Assembly: GCA_030148505.1 (NCBI GenBank)
Contig: JASBTI010000030.1
Location: 1 to 64,000, forward strand
Length of the DNA: 64,000 nt
Direction of reading: 5' to 3'
Source of the DNA: Rhodanobacter sp.
GTDB taxonomy: Bacteria > Pseudomonadota > Gammaproteobacteria > Xanthomonadales > Rhodanobacteraceae
Made by a program: the position numbers and the translations under genes. The notes below the pieces were generated by a model, which was not told the DNA's origin, searched no databases, and saw only the letters and a program-made list of their open reading frames with translations. This document shows, in pieces, positions 35,641 through 45,091 of this stretch. Positions within the stretch are counted from its first letter, which is position 1. Every line of letters begins with the position of its first letter.

Positions 35641-38600
35641 CACACCACCTCCTTGGCGATGGCAGGTACGGGCTCATCATCTAACCAGTCGACCTTGTCC
35701 ATCTTGCGTACGATCACGAACTCGTCGCGATTGGTACCGCAGGTACCGTAGTAGTTGAAGCCGTAGGCTTGCTGAGCGTAGCCGCCAATCATGTGGGTCG
35801 GCTTGAGCACCACCCGGGTCACCGAATTGTGGATGCCGCCACGGCTACCGGTGATTTCCGAGCTGGGTATGTTGAGGATGCGTTCCTGAGCGTGATACAT
35901 CATCGCCATGCCCGGCATCACGCGCTGGCTGACCACAGCGCGTGCGGTGATGGCGCCATTGATGTTGAACAGCTCGATCCAGTCGTTGTCTTCGATCCCG
36001 GCTTCGCGCGCGTCGTCCTCGCTGAGCCACACGATTGGTCCGCCACGCGACAGCGTTTGCATCAAGAGATTGTCAGTGTAGGTACTGTGTATCCCCCACT
36101 TCTGATGTGGCGTAATCCAGTTCAGCAGGATCTCGCGGTTGCCGTTGCTGCGCTTGTTGTGCAGCGGCTTTACCGTCTTGGTATCGACCGGCGGGCGGTA
36201 GCTCATGAAGCCTTCGCCGAAGGCAATCATCCATTCATGATCCTGGTAGAACTGCTGTCGGCCGGTAAGCGTGCGCCACGGAATCAGTTCGTGGACATTG
36301 GTGTAGCAGGCGTTGTAGCTGACGTGCTCGTCCTCCAGTCCCGACCAGATCGGCGAGGAGATAATCTTGCGCGGCTGCGCCTGGACGTCGCGAAAACGGA
36401 TCGCCTCGTGTTCCTTGCCGATCGCCAGATGGGCGTGTTCACGGCCGGTGAACTCGCTAAGCGACTGCCAGGCCTTGACTGCCACGTGGCCGTTGGTTTC
36501 CGGTGCCAGATGCAGGATCACCTCGCAGGCGTCGATCGCGCTGTCGATTCGCGGGCGGCCCTTGCTGACGCCCTCCTCGGTCACCTTGCGGTTGAGCTTG
36601 CCGAGAAAGGCCACCTCGTCCTTGGTGTCCCAGCTCATGCCTTTGCCGCCGTTGCCAAACTTGTCGAGCAGCGGCCCGAGTGAGGTGAACTTTTTGTACA
36701 GGTTCGGGTAGTCGCGCTCGACCACCGTGATCGAGGGCATGGTCTTGCCCGGGATCGGCTCGCACTCGCCCTTCTTCCAGTCCTTGACGCCGAACGGCAT
36801 CGCCAGCTCTCCGGGCGTGTCATGCAACGTCGGGACCAATACCAAGTCCCGCTCGACCCCAAGCACACCGGGCGCCATCGCGCTCACCGCGTTGGCGATA
36901 CCCTTGAAAATGTCCCAGTCACTGCGCGACTCCCAGGCGGGATCCACCGCCTTGGAAAGCGGATGGATGAATGGATGCATGTCCGAGGTATTGAGGTCGT
37001 TTTTCTCGTACCAGGTGGCCGTCGGCAGCACTACATCGGAGTACAGCGCCGTAGTGCACATGCGAAAGTCCAGCGTAACCAGTAGGTCCAGCTTGCCCTC
37101 GGGCACCTCGTCGCGCCACCTTACCTCCTCCGGCTTGACCGTTCCCAGTTCGCCCAGATCCTTGCCCTGCACGCCGTGGCGCGTGCCGAGGAGGTGCCGC
37201 AGCATGTACTCGTGACCCTTGCCGGACGAGCCGAGCAGATTCGAGCGCCAGATGAACATGGCCCGCGGGAAGTTTTCCGGTGCGTCGGGGTCGGCATAAG
37301 CGAAATCGAGCTTGCCCTGCTGCAACTGCTCGACCACGTAATCGGCCGGTGCCTGGCCGGCCTGCTCGGCCGCAGCTACGATCTGCAGCGGATTGCGGTC
37401 GAGCTGCGGCGCACTGGGCAGCCAGCCCATGCGGATCGCCCGCAGATTGAAGTCGGCCTGGCTTCCGCTGTATTTCTCGGGATCGGCCAACGGCGACAGG
37501 ATCTCCTTCATCTGCAGCTTTTCGTAGCGCCACTGGTCGGACATGAAGTAGAAAAACGAGGTGCCGTTCATCTGCCGCGACGGGCGACTCCAGTCCAGCG
37601 CAAAAGTGAGCGGTATCCAGCCGGTCTGCGGCCGCAGCTTCTCCTGTCCCACGTAATGCGCCCAGCCGCCACCAGTCTGGCCAACACAACCGCACATGAT
37701 CAACATGTTGATCAGGCCACGGTAGTTCATGTCGTTGTGGAACCAGTGATTCATGCCGGCGCCGACGATGATCATGCTGCGGCCGTTGGTCTTGGCGGCC
37801 GTGCTGGCAAATTCGCGGGCGATCTCGATCACCTCGGCGCGTGGCACGCCGGTGATCTTTTCCTGCCACGCCGGTGTGCCGGGCAAGTCATCGTCAAAGC
37901 TGCTGGCCACGTTGCCGCCACCGAAGCCGCGATCTACGCCGTATTGCGCCAGCAGCAGGTCGTAGACGGTGGCCACTGCCCACTCCTGGCCGTCAGCCAG
38001 GTGCAGTTTGCGGATCGGAATGTTGCGCTCAAGCACATCCTCGAATTTCGAGGCCGTCCAGCGATCGTGCTCGATGCCGCCGAAATAGGGGAAGCTGACC
38101 GCTTCGATGCCCTCGTTGAAATCCGCCAGGCTCAGGCGAAGGCGGGTGGCACGACCGGAACTGTCCTTTTCCTCGATGTTCCACTTGCCCTTTTCACCCC
38201 AGCGGAACCCGATCGAACCATTTGGTACGGTGATCTGACCGGTGCTCTCGTCCCAGGCAAGCGTCTTCCAGTCGGGATGATTCGTCTCACCTAGTCCATC
38301 CAGGTCGCTGGCACGCAGGAACCGGCCAGGGACGAGGCGGCCATCGGCACGCCTCTCCAGCTGCACCAACAACGGCATGTCACTGTACTTGCGGCAATAG
38401 TCGTTGAAATACGGTATCGAGTGATCGACGTGAAACTCTTTCAGGATCACGTGGCCAAACGCAAACGCGAGCGCCGCATCGGTGCCCTGTTTCGGATGCA
38501 GCCAGTGATCGGTGAGCTTGGCGACCTCGGCATAGTCCGGCGTGATTGCCACCGTCTTGGTCCCGTTGTAGCGCGCCTCGGTGAAGAAGTGTGCGTCGGG

Positions 38601-39383
38601 CGTACGCGTCTGCGGAACGTTGGAACCCCAGGCGATGATGTAGCGGCTGTTGTACCAGTCCGCCGATTCGGGCACATCGGTCTGCTCGCCCCATACCTGC
38701 GGCGACGCTGGTGGCAGGTCGCAATACCAGTCATAGAACGACAGGTTCGCACCGCCCAACAGCGACAGGTAGCGTGCGCCGGCAGCATAGGACACCATCG
38801 ACATCGCCGGAATCGGCGAAAAGCCGATCACTCGGTCGGGGCCAAATTTCTTCGCGGTGTAGAGGTTGGATGCGGCAATGATCTCATTCGCCTCCTCCCA
38901 GCGCACGCGGGCGAAACCGCCCATGCCGCGCTTGCTCTTGTATGCCTTGGCCTTGACCGGATTGCTGACGATGCTGGCCCATGCCTCAACCGGCGGCATC
39001 GTCTTTCGCGCCTCGCGCCACAGGCGCAACAGGGCACCACGCACCAGCGGATACTTCAGCCGATTCGCGCTGTACAGATACCAGGAATAGCTGGCACCCC
39101 GCGGGCAACCCCGTGGCTCGTGATTGGGCAGGTCCGGCCGGGTGCGTGGGTAGTCGGTCTGCTGGGTTTCCCAGGTCACCAGGCCGTTTTTCACATAGAC
39201 CTTCCAACTGCATGAGCCGGTGCAGTTCACACCATGCGTCGAGCGTACAATCTTGTCATACTGCCAGCGCGAGCGATAACCGTTTTCCCAGTCGCGGTTG
39301 TCGTCCTTGGTGCGGCCATGGCCATCGGAAAAGGTCTCGGTCTGGCGTTTGAAAAACTGCAATCGGTCAAGAAAATAGCTCAT
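35640..39383 (-). CDS. narG: Respiratory nitrate reductase alpha subunit NarG
   Basis: A 1247-residue molybdo-bis(MGD) catalytic subunit, the same length as E. coli NarG, reducing nitrate to nitrite on the cytoplasmic side. The FS0 cluster block is HGVNCTGSCSWKVYVKNGL then GCPRGASYSWY, with one histidine and three cysteines. The molybdenum-ligand aspartate lies in FYDWYCDLPPASPQVWGEQT. There is no Tat signal, consistent with a cytoplasmic Nar enzyme rather than Nap. The start at 39383 (MSYFLDRLQFFKR) is the family start. It lies 46 bases after narK. Confidence 0.98.
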   Translation of the reverse strand: MSYFLDRLQFFKRQTETFSDGHGRTKDDNRDWENGYRSRWQYDKIVRSTHGVNCTGSCSWKVYVKNGLVTWETQQTDYPRTRPDLPNHEPRGCPRGASYSWYLYSANRLKYPLVRGALLRLWREARKTMPPVEAWASIVSNPVKAKAYKSKRGMGGFARVRWEEANEIIAASNLYTAKKFGPDRVIGFSPIPAMSMVSYAAGARYLSLLGGANLSFYDWYCDLPPASPQVWGEQTDVPESADWYNSRYIIAWGSNVPQTRTPDAHFFTEARYNGTKTVAITPDYAEVAKLTDHWLHPKQGTDAALAFAFGHVILKEFHVDHSIPYFNDYCRKYSDMPLLVQLERRADGRLVPGRFLRASDLDGLGETNHPDWKTLAWDESTGQITVPNGSIGFRWGEKGKWNIEEKDSSGRATRLRLSLADFNEGIEAVSFPYFGGIEHDRWTASKFEDVLERNIPIRKLHLADGQEWAVATVYDLLLAQYGVDRGFGGGNVASSFDDDLPGTPAWQEKITGVPRAEVIEIAREFASTAAKTNGRSMIIVGAGMNHWFHNDMNYRGLINMLIMCGCVGQTGGGWAHYVGQEKLRPQTGWIPLTFALDWSRPSRQMNGTSFFYFMSDQWRYEKLQMKEILSPLADPEKYSGSQADFNLRAIRMGWLPSAPQLDRNPLQIVAAAEQAGQAPADYVVEQLQQGKLDFAYADPDAPENFPRAMFIWRSNLLGSSGKGHEYMLRHLLGTRHGVQGKDLGELGTVKPEEVRWRDEVPEGKLDLLVTLDFRMCTTALYSDVVLPTATWYEKNDLNTSDMHPFIHPLSKAVDPAWESRSDWDIFKGIANAVSAMAPGVLGVERDLVLVPTLHDTPGELAMPFGVKDWKKGECEPIPGKTMPSITVVERDYPNLYKKFTSLGPLLDKFGNGGKGMSWDTKDEVAFLGKLNRKVTEEGVSKGRPRIDSAIDACEVILHLAPETNGHVAVKAWQSLSEFTGREHAHLAIGKEHEAIRFRDVQAQPRKIISSPIWSGLEDEHVSYNACYTNVHELIPWRTLTGRQQFYQDHEWMIAFGEGFMSYRPPVDTKTVKPLHNKRSNGNREILLNWITPHQKWGIHSTYTDNLLMQTLSRGGPIVWLSEDDAREAGIEDNDWIELFNINGAITARAVVSQRVMPGMAMMYHAQERILNIPSSEITGSRGGIHNSVTRVVLKPTHMIGGYAQQAYGFNYYGTCGTNRDEFVIVRKMDKVDWLDDEPVPAIAKEVV

Positions 39384-39429
39384 GGGAATAGCCTGTGTAA
39401 GTTGAGTCAACCAATTCGACGCATAGGCA

Positions 39430-40836
39430 TCAACAAGGCATCTCGGCACCACGCCGGAAATACCACCACCACGTGATCACCAGGCAGGTGAAGTAAAAAA
39501 CCATGAAACCGTACAGCGCCATTTCCGGACCCCCGGTCATGGCGATGGACGAGCCATAGCTCTTCGGAATGAAAAAAGCGCCGTAGGCGGCGATGGCGGA
39601 GCTGAAACCGATTACCGCGGCCGACTCGACTCCTGCCTGCCGCGTAGCCACCTGCTTGCCCGCGTCATCGAGGCTGGCCGACAGGCGCTCATGCAGGGTG
39701 CGGAAGATCACCGGAATCATGCGGAAGGTGGACGCATTGCCGAATCCGGTCAGCACGAACAACGCCATGAAGCAGACCATGAAGCCCCGAAAGTCACCGC
39801 CTACGCCATGCTGTGGCAGAAAGTACAGCACGCCGAAGACGCCCACGATCATCAGCAGAAACACCCAGAATGTGAGTGCCGCCCCTCCCACCTTGTCAGC
39901 CAGCCATCCGCCCCCGGAGCGTGCAAGCGCACCTACCAGCGGGCCGAGGAATGCGTACTCCATCGCATTCATGCCGGGAAACTGGGTCTTGATCAGCAGC
40001 GGAAAACCGGCCGAGAAACCGATGAAGGAGCCGAACGTACCGGTATACAACCAACACATCAGCCAGTTGTGCTTGCGCACGAAGATTGAGGCCTGCTCGG
40101 TGAACGAGGATCGCGCCGCCGTGAGGTCGTTCATGCCAAACCACGCGGCGAGGCCGCACAGAATGATAAATGGCACCCATACGAAGCCGGCATTCTGCAG
40201 GTAGATCTGATGGCCGCTGGCGGTTAATTGCGGCCCACCCAGAAGGGGTCCGAAAATACCTACCGAGATCGCCAGCGGTATCACGAACTGGGTTACCGAA
40301 ACGCCCACGTTGCCGAGGCCGGCATTCATGCCCAACGCATAGCCCTGCTTTGCGCGGGGAAAGAAGAACGAGATATTCGACATCGACGAGGCGAAATTGC
40401 CGCCGCCCAGACCGCACAGGATGGCAATTGCCACAAACTGCCAATACGGCGTCGATAGGTTCTGTACGGCAAAACCGATCCACACCGAAGGAATAAGCAG
40501 CGATGCGGTGGAAATCGCCGTCCAGCGGCGACCACCCACCAGCGGTACCACGAACGAATAGAAGATGCGTAATGTCGCACCGAGGAAACCCGGCAATGCA
40601 GTCAGCCAGAACAGCTGATTGGTGGTGAACTTGAAACCGATCTGCGGCAAGCTGACGGTGACCGCGGAGAACATCATCCATACCGCGAAAGCCAGCAACA
40701 GCGCGGGAACCGAAATGGCGAGGTTCCGATTAGCCACACGGCGGCCCGATTGCGCCCAGAAGGCGGGATCTTCAGGTCGCCAGTCGTGGATGACGGCGCC
40801 TGCACGCTGCCGGGCGCCGCCGTTAGCACTTTCCAT
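39430..40836 (-). CDS. narK: Nitrate/nitrite transporter NarK (E. coli NarK type)
   Basis: A 468-residue MFS protein with 12 helices. It opens with the E. coli-like GAVIHDWRPEDPAFW and has the nitrate signatures GLGGGNFASSMSNISFFFPR with MNAGLGNVGVS, and TGFGNASTFRMIPVIF. E. coli NarK exchanges nitrate for nitrite. It heads the operon, so its promoter should serve all seven genes. An FNR-like box lies upstream at 40954-40967. Confidence 0.95.
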   Translation of the reverse strand: MESANGGARQRAGAVIHDWRPEDPAFWAQSGRRVANRNLAISVPALLLAFAVWMMFSAVTVSLPQIGFKFTTNQLFWLTALPGFLGATLRIFYSFVVPLVGGRRWTAISTASLLIPSVWIGFAVQNLSTPYWQFVAIAILCGLGGGNFASSMSNISFFFPRAKQGYALGMNAGLGNVGVSVTQFVIPLAISVGIFGPLLGGPQLTASGHQIYLQNAGFVWVPFIILCGLAAWFGMNDLTAARSSFTEQASIFVRKHNWLMCWLYTGTFGSFIGFSAGFPLLIKTQFPGMNAMEYAFLGPLVGALARSGGGWLADKVGGAALTFWVFLLMIVGVFGVLYFLPQHGVGGDFRGFMVCFMALFVLTGFGNASTFRMIPVIFRTLHERLSASLDDAGKQVATRQAGVESAAVIGFSSAIAAYGAFFIPKSYGSSIAMTGGPEMALYGFMVFYFTCLVITWWWYFRRGAEMPC

Positions 40837-40925
40837 TATCTAATCCTTTCGAAGAAACCTCAGCCAGATAGCACTCGGCACACCACAGGCCACTTGCCAC
40901 GGGTGTGGTGTGCCGTGCGAATGGC

Positions 40926-40967
40926 ACCATAGACAACGGCTTGAACGGAGGTATTGACCCAAGTCAT
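40926..40967 (-). promoter_or_regulatory. FNR-like site and -10 element of the nitrate operon
   Basis: On the coding strand ATGAC-TTGG-GTCAA (40967-40954) resembles the FNR/Anr/Dnr consensus TTGAT-N4-ATCAA with both TGA/TCA cores intact and three outer mismatches. A TATGGT hexamer lies at 40931-40926. The distance between their centres is 32 bases, the class II spacing, predicting a transcript start near 40919 and a leader of about 80 bases before narK. Confidence 0.6.
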
Positions 40968-40979
40968 TTACCGAAATGC

Positions 40980-41558
40980 GTACTGAACTGGTCCGCATTC
41001 GGTGTTGTTCCCACGGACGCACCTGCGCTTCGGCAACCTGCCGACGTTTGATGCATATGGCGGTTGCGGCGAGAGGCATGCAGTGGTGGATAGCCTCACA
41101 CCTGCCGCGACCCGATGCCGCATGAGTCCCAGGCAGCGCGACAGGAGCCCTTGCCATTCGACACCTGAAACCGCACGGGGCAGCAAGCCGAAATAACGCG
41201 GCGCACGCGTCGGTCCCGAGGACGACTGCCCCCGTCCTGGAAGGGGTCTCCAGAGGCTGCTGCGACGAGCGTCAAACGCCGAAGACTCAGCAGCCACAGG
41301 CGAAGCCCTCTCCCGCACGGCTTGATCAGGCGGCTGCGGGCAACATGAAAATGGAGAACCTCGGGCTCTGGAGAATCATCTCGCCGTCGCCTGCTGCTCC
41401 GGAAACACTCTCTTCGGCCCCCGCTCCAACGCAGCTATCCGCCCGCTGAAACAACACCGGCCTCCCTGACCCCAGCCGATGACTCCGCACAGCCTCCATC
41501 TCATGCGCTGAGACACTCCTCCGGCTTAATCCGCAGAGACCTTCGCGGACGCCAGATC
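40980..41558. other. 579-bp intergenic region between the narK promoter and mrfA
   Basis: No convincing gene. A few frames on both strands are open for 60-115 codons but lack ribosome-binding sites and recognisable sequence. The region must carry the plus-strand promoter of the helicase gene. I see no clear -10/-35 pair or palindrome of LexA type. Confidence 0.35.
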
Positions 41559-43982
41559 ATGAATGCACTACCCGACCGCTACGCCACTGACGAGCTCGTA
41601 CTGGCCGCCCCCGGCGACGGCCGCACGCTGGCCCAACGGCTGGCAAAACGTTACGCCGCCCGGATCACCGGCGCCTTCGTGGTGTCCGGTCGCGAAGGTT
41701 CGTTCGCGCCGCTGCCGGAAGATCTGCCGCCCGCGCTGGCCGAGGCGCTGCGCTCGCGCGGCATCGAACAGCTTTACAGCCATCAGGCGCAAGCGTGGAA
41801 AGCCACGCAATCGGGCGCGCATGTGGCCATCGTCACACCCACCGCCTCGGGCAAGTCACTGTGTTACACGCTGCCCGTCATCATGGCGGCGATGACCGAT
41901 CATGCCAAGGCGCTGTACCTGTTTCCGACCAAGGCGCTGGCGCAGGACCAGGTGGCCGAACTGTTGGAGCTCAACAACGCCGGCGAACTGGGAATAAAGG
42001 CCTTCACCTTCGATGGCGACACCCCGGGCGACGCGCGCCAGGCGATCCGCCTGCACGGCGACCTTGTGGTGAGCAACCCCGACATGCTGCATCAGGCGAT
42101 CCTGCCGCATCACACCAAATGGGCGCAGTTTTTCGAGAACCTGCGCTATGTGGTGATCGACGAGGTACACACGTACCGCGGCGTGTTCGGCTCGCATGTC
42201 GCCAACGTGATCCGTCGGCTCAAGCGGGTGTGCGCGTTCTATGGCGTCACGCCGCAGTTCATCCTGTGCTCGGCGACCATCGGCAATCCGCGCGAACACG
42301 CCGAGGCGCTGATCGAAGACACCGTCACTGCAATCACCGAGAGCGGTGCACCCACCGGCGACCAGCACGTGCTGCTGTGGAACCCGCCGGTGGTGAATCC
42401 CGATCTGGGCCTGCGCGCCTCGGCCCGCTCGCAGACCAACCGCATCGCGCGGCTGGCGATCAAATCGGGCATGAAGACGCTGGTGTTCGCGCAGTCGCGC
42501 AGCATGGTCGAGGTGCTCACCAAATACCTCAAGGACGTGTTCGACCGCGACCCGCGCAAACCGCCACGCATCCGCGCCTACCGCGGCGGCTACTTGCCGA
42601 AGGAGCGCCGCGCCGCCGAACGCGCCATGCGTGCTGGCAGCATCGACGGCATTGTCAGCACCTCGGCGCTGGAGCTGGGCGTGGATATCGGCAGCCTCGA
42701 CGTGGTGGTGCTCAACGGCTACCCCGGTTCGGTCGCGGCCACTTGGCAGCGCTTCGGCCGCGCCGGGCGGCGCCAGCAGTCGGCGCTGGGCGTGCTGGTG
42801 GCCAGCTCCGATCCGCTCGACCAATACCTGGTGCGCCATCCGGAATTCTTCCAGGGTGCCACGCCGGAGCACGCGCGCATCCAGCCCGATCAACCGCTGA
42901 TTCTGCTCGACCATATCCGCTGCGCCGCGTTCGAGCTGCCATTCAACGGCGACGAGACGTTCGGCACGGAGGTGGCCACGCCCTGGCTCGAGGTGTTGGG
43001 CGAGGAAGGCGTGCTGCATCGCGAAGGCGAGCGCTGGGAGTGGATCGCCGACAGCTACCCGGCCATCGCGGTGTCGCTGCGTTCGGTGGCCGATGGCAAT
43101 TTCGTGGTGGTCGATCGCACCGATGGCCGCCAGACCATCATCGCCGAAGTCGATTATTCCGCCGCGGCCGTCACCTTGTACGAGGGTGCCATCCACATGA
43201 TCCAGTCCACGCCCTACCAGGTGGAACGGCTGGACTGGGAGGGCCGCAAGGCCTATGTCACCCGCACCCAGGTCGACTATTACACCGATGCCATCGATTA
43301 TACCCGGCTCAAGGTGCTGGACTGTTTCGAAAGCTTTCGCGCCGGGGCCGGTGAGGCGCATCACGGCGAAGTGCACGTGGTGCGTCGCGTGCCCGGGTAC
43401 AAGAAGATCCGCTTCTACTCGCACGAAAACATCGGCTACGGTCCGGTCAACCTGCCCGATCAGGAGCTGCACACCACCGCGGTCTGGTGGCAGCTGCACC
43501 AAGCCATTCTGGATGCCGCCTTCGAGCAGCGCCAGCAGGCACTGGACGGGTTTCTCGGTGCCGCCAACGCACTGCATCTGGTGGCCACCGTGGCGGTAAT
43601 GGCCGAAGCGCGCGATCTGCAAAAATCCGTGGGGAGCGGCGACGGCGCCTGGTTCGTCAGCGCCGACCTGACTGGCCGTGGCCAGTTGCGCGGCCCGGAC
43701 GGCCAGCCTTCCGCTCTGGCGCCGCAGGCACCATTCACCCCCACTGTGTATCTGTACGACGCCTTCCCCGGCGGCATCGGCCACAGCGAACCGCTGTTTC
43801 AGCGCCGCGAGGATCTGCTCGTCCAGTCGATCAGCCTGATCGAACGCTGCGACTGCCGCGCCGGCTGCCCTGCCTGCGTCGGACCGGTGCTGGCGGCGGA
43901 CGAACAGGCCGGCGACGATCCGATGGCTACTACGCCGAAAGCCCTGGCGCTGCGCGTGCTGGCACTGCTGGTGGCGTTATGA
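41559..43982 (+). CDS. mrfA: DEAD/DEAH-box helicase with DUF1998 domain (MrfA-like)
   Basis: An 807-residue superfamily-2 helicase. Motif I is VTPTASGKSLCYTL near residue 90, motif II reads VIDEVHTYRG, motif III CSATIGNP and motif VI QRFGRAGRR. The C-terminal part carries a DUF1998-like domain with the cysteine cluster C-x1-C-x3-C-x2-C in ERCDCRAGCPACVGP. This matches B. subtilis MrfA (YprA), a 3'-5' helicase that repairs mitomycin C damage with the exonuclease MrfB. The following gene is a MrfB-like nuclease overlapping by four bases, which strengthens the call. Confidence 0.88.
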   Translation: MNALPDRYATDELVLAAPGDGRTLAQRLAKRYAARITGAFVVSGREGSFAPLPEDLPPALAEALRSRGIEQLYSHQAQAWKATQSGAHVAIVTPTASGKSLCYTLPVIMAAMTDHAKALYLFPTKALAQDQVAELLELNNAGELGIKAFTFDGDTPGDARQAIRLHGDLVVSNPDMLHQAILPHHTKWAQFFENLRYVVIDEVHTYRGVFGSHVANVIRRLKRVCAFYGVTPQFILCSATIGNPREHAEALIEDTVTAITESGAPTGDQHVLLWNPPVVNPDLGLRASARSQTNRIARLAIKSGMKTLVFAQSRSMVEVLTKYLKDVFDRDPRKPPRIRAYRGGYLPKERRAAERAMRAGSIDGIVSTSALELGVDIGSLDVVVLNGYPGSVAATWQRFGRAGRRQQSALGVLVASSDPLDQYLVRHPEFFQGATPEHARIQPDQPLILLDHIRCAAFELPFNGDETFGTEVATPWLEVLGEEGVLHREGERWEWIADSYPAIAVSLRSVADGNFVVVDRTDGRQTIIAEVDYSAAAVTLYEGAIHMIQSTPYQVERLDWEGRKAYVTRTQVDYYTDAIDYTRLKVLDCFESFRAGAGEAHHGEVHVVRRVPGYKKIRFYSHENIGYGPVNLPDQELHTTAVWWQLHQAILDAAFEQRQQALDGFLGAANALHLVATVAVMAEARDLQKSVGSGDGAWFVSADLTGRGQLRGPDGQPSALAPQAPFTPTVYLYDAFPGGIGHSEPLFQRREDLLVQSISLIERCDCRAGCPACVGPVLAADEQAGDDPMATTPKALALRVLALLVAL

Positions 43983-44875
43983 GTGCGCTGCACGCCAAAC
44001 TGCGCCAGCTGCGTACGCAGGCTGGTCACAGGCAAGTCGCCGTCCCGCTCGCCACCGCTCGCGCCGGCTGCGGCGTGGCGACGGCGAAGGGCCATACCCC
44101 GGCAGGCGCCTCGCTGTCACCCGAGGTACGCCGTCTGCTGCAGCGGCACGCTCAGCTCAAACATGGGCCAACGTACCTCGCGTCGACCGACCGGCGCGTG
44201 CCTGGAATCGAATTATCCCCCGGCCTGCGCTACACCGAAACCCGCGTCGACTGGCTGACCCCACCCACCCTCATCGACACCCGCTTCGCACGCGTGCCGC
44301 CAGTGCATCACCAGCACTTGTTGCACTTCGACACCGAAACCACCGGCCTGGCCGGTGGCACCGGCACCCGCGCCTTCATGATCGGTGCCGCCGACTGGAT
44401 CGACGGCCACTTCCGCATACGCCAGCTCACCATCACCAGCATGGCCGCCGAAACCGCCATGCTGCGGACCTTCGCCACCTGGATCGGCAACGACAGCGTG
44501 CTCGTCAGCTACAACGGCAAATGCTATGACGCACCGTTGCTCGCCACCCGCTACCGGCTGGCGCGGTTGCCGAATCCGCTGGCCGGCCTTGTCCATATCG
44601 ATCTGCTGCATCCGGTGCGCCGCCACTGGAAAGGCCAATGGGAAAACTGCCGGCTCGCCACTGCCGAGCGGCAGTTGCTGGGCGTGGTGCGCGAGGATGA
44701 TTTGCCGGGCGCTGAAGCACCGGCCGCGTGGCTCACCTATCTGCGCGGCGGCTCGGCAAACAACCTGCGGCGGGTGGCGGCGCACAATGCGCAGGATCTG
44801 AAGAGTCTGGCGGGCGTGTTGCTGAGGATGGCGGGAATGGCTGAGGAGCCAAGCGGCACAATGCCAACGCATTGA
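43979..44875 (+). CDS. mrfB: RNase H-fold exonuclease (MrfB-like)
   Basis: A 298-residue protein. The core (about residues 110-270) is a DEDD-type 3'-5' exonuclease: motif I FDTETTGLAGG, motif II SYNGKCYDAPLLATR and motif III AHNAQDLKSLAGVL. This is the YprB/MrfB arrangement. B. subtilis MrfB works with MrfA in a nucleotide-excision route for mitomycin cross-links. Unlike longer MrfB proteins there is no clear C-terminal tetratricopeptide region here. The ATGA overlap with the helicase implies coupled translation. Confidence 0.85.
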   Translation: MSALHAKLRQLRTQAGHRQVAVPLATARAGCGVATAKGHTPAGASLSPEVRRLLQRHAQLKHGPTYLASTDRRVPGIELSPGLRYTETRVDWLTPPTLIDTRFARVPPVHHQHLLHFDTETTGLAGGTGTRAFMIGAADWIDGHFRIRQLTITSMAAETAMLRTFATWIGNDSVLVSYNGKCYDAPLLATRYRLARLPNPLAGLVHIDLLHPVRRHWKGQWENCRLATAERQLLGVVREDDLPGAEAPAAWLTYLRGGSANNLRRVAAHNAQDLKSLAGVLLRMAGMAEEPSGTMPTH

Positions 44876-45091
44876 AACGGTTTCCCATGACTGAGGCCTG
44901 CGTCCTGCTCGCCGAGATATGGAGCAGACTCGGCCGCTCCGCCCCCCTGCTATTCGCCGGACACAGGCGCGCTGCCCGTGGTCGTGGAACCTCCCTTGAC
45001 CTAGGGGTCGTCGGCCTGACGCCGCCGACACATTCGGCCCTTTAAGGTCTGCCAAAATCGGTGCGGAGTTGTCGCGCCCGGAGGTCGCAGG

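Noticed and set aside
37176-38294. Long plus-strand frame opposite narG
   Set aside because: It lies wholly inside narG, which is confirmed by motifs and length; the reverse frame is a codon-bias artefact.
41795-43354. Long open frame overlapping the mrfA-like helicase
   Set aside because: It is an arginine- and alanine-rich shadow in another frame of a gene with intact helicase motifs.
41856-43784. Very long minus-strand frame opposite the helicase
   Set aside because: High-GC codon bias keeps it open; no domain or start signal supports it.
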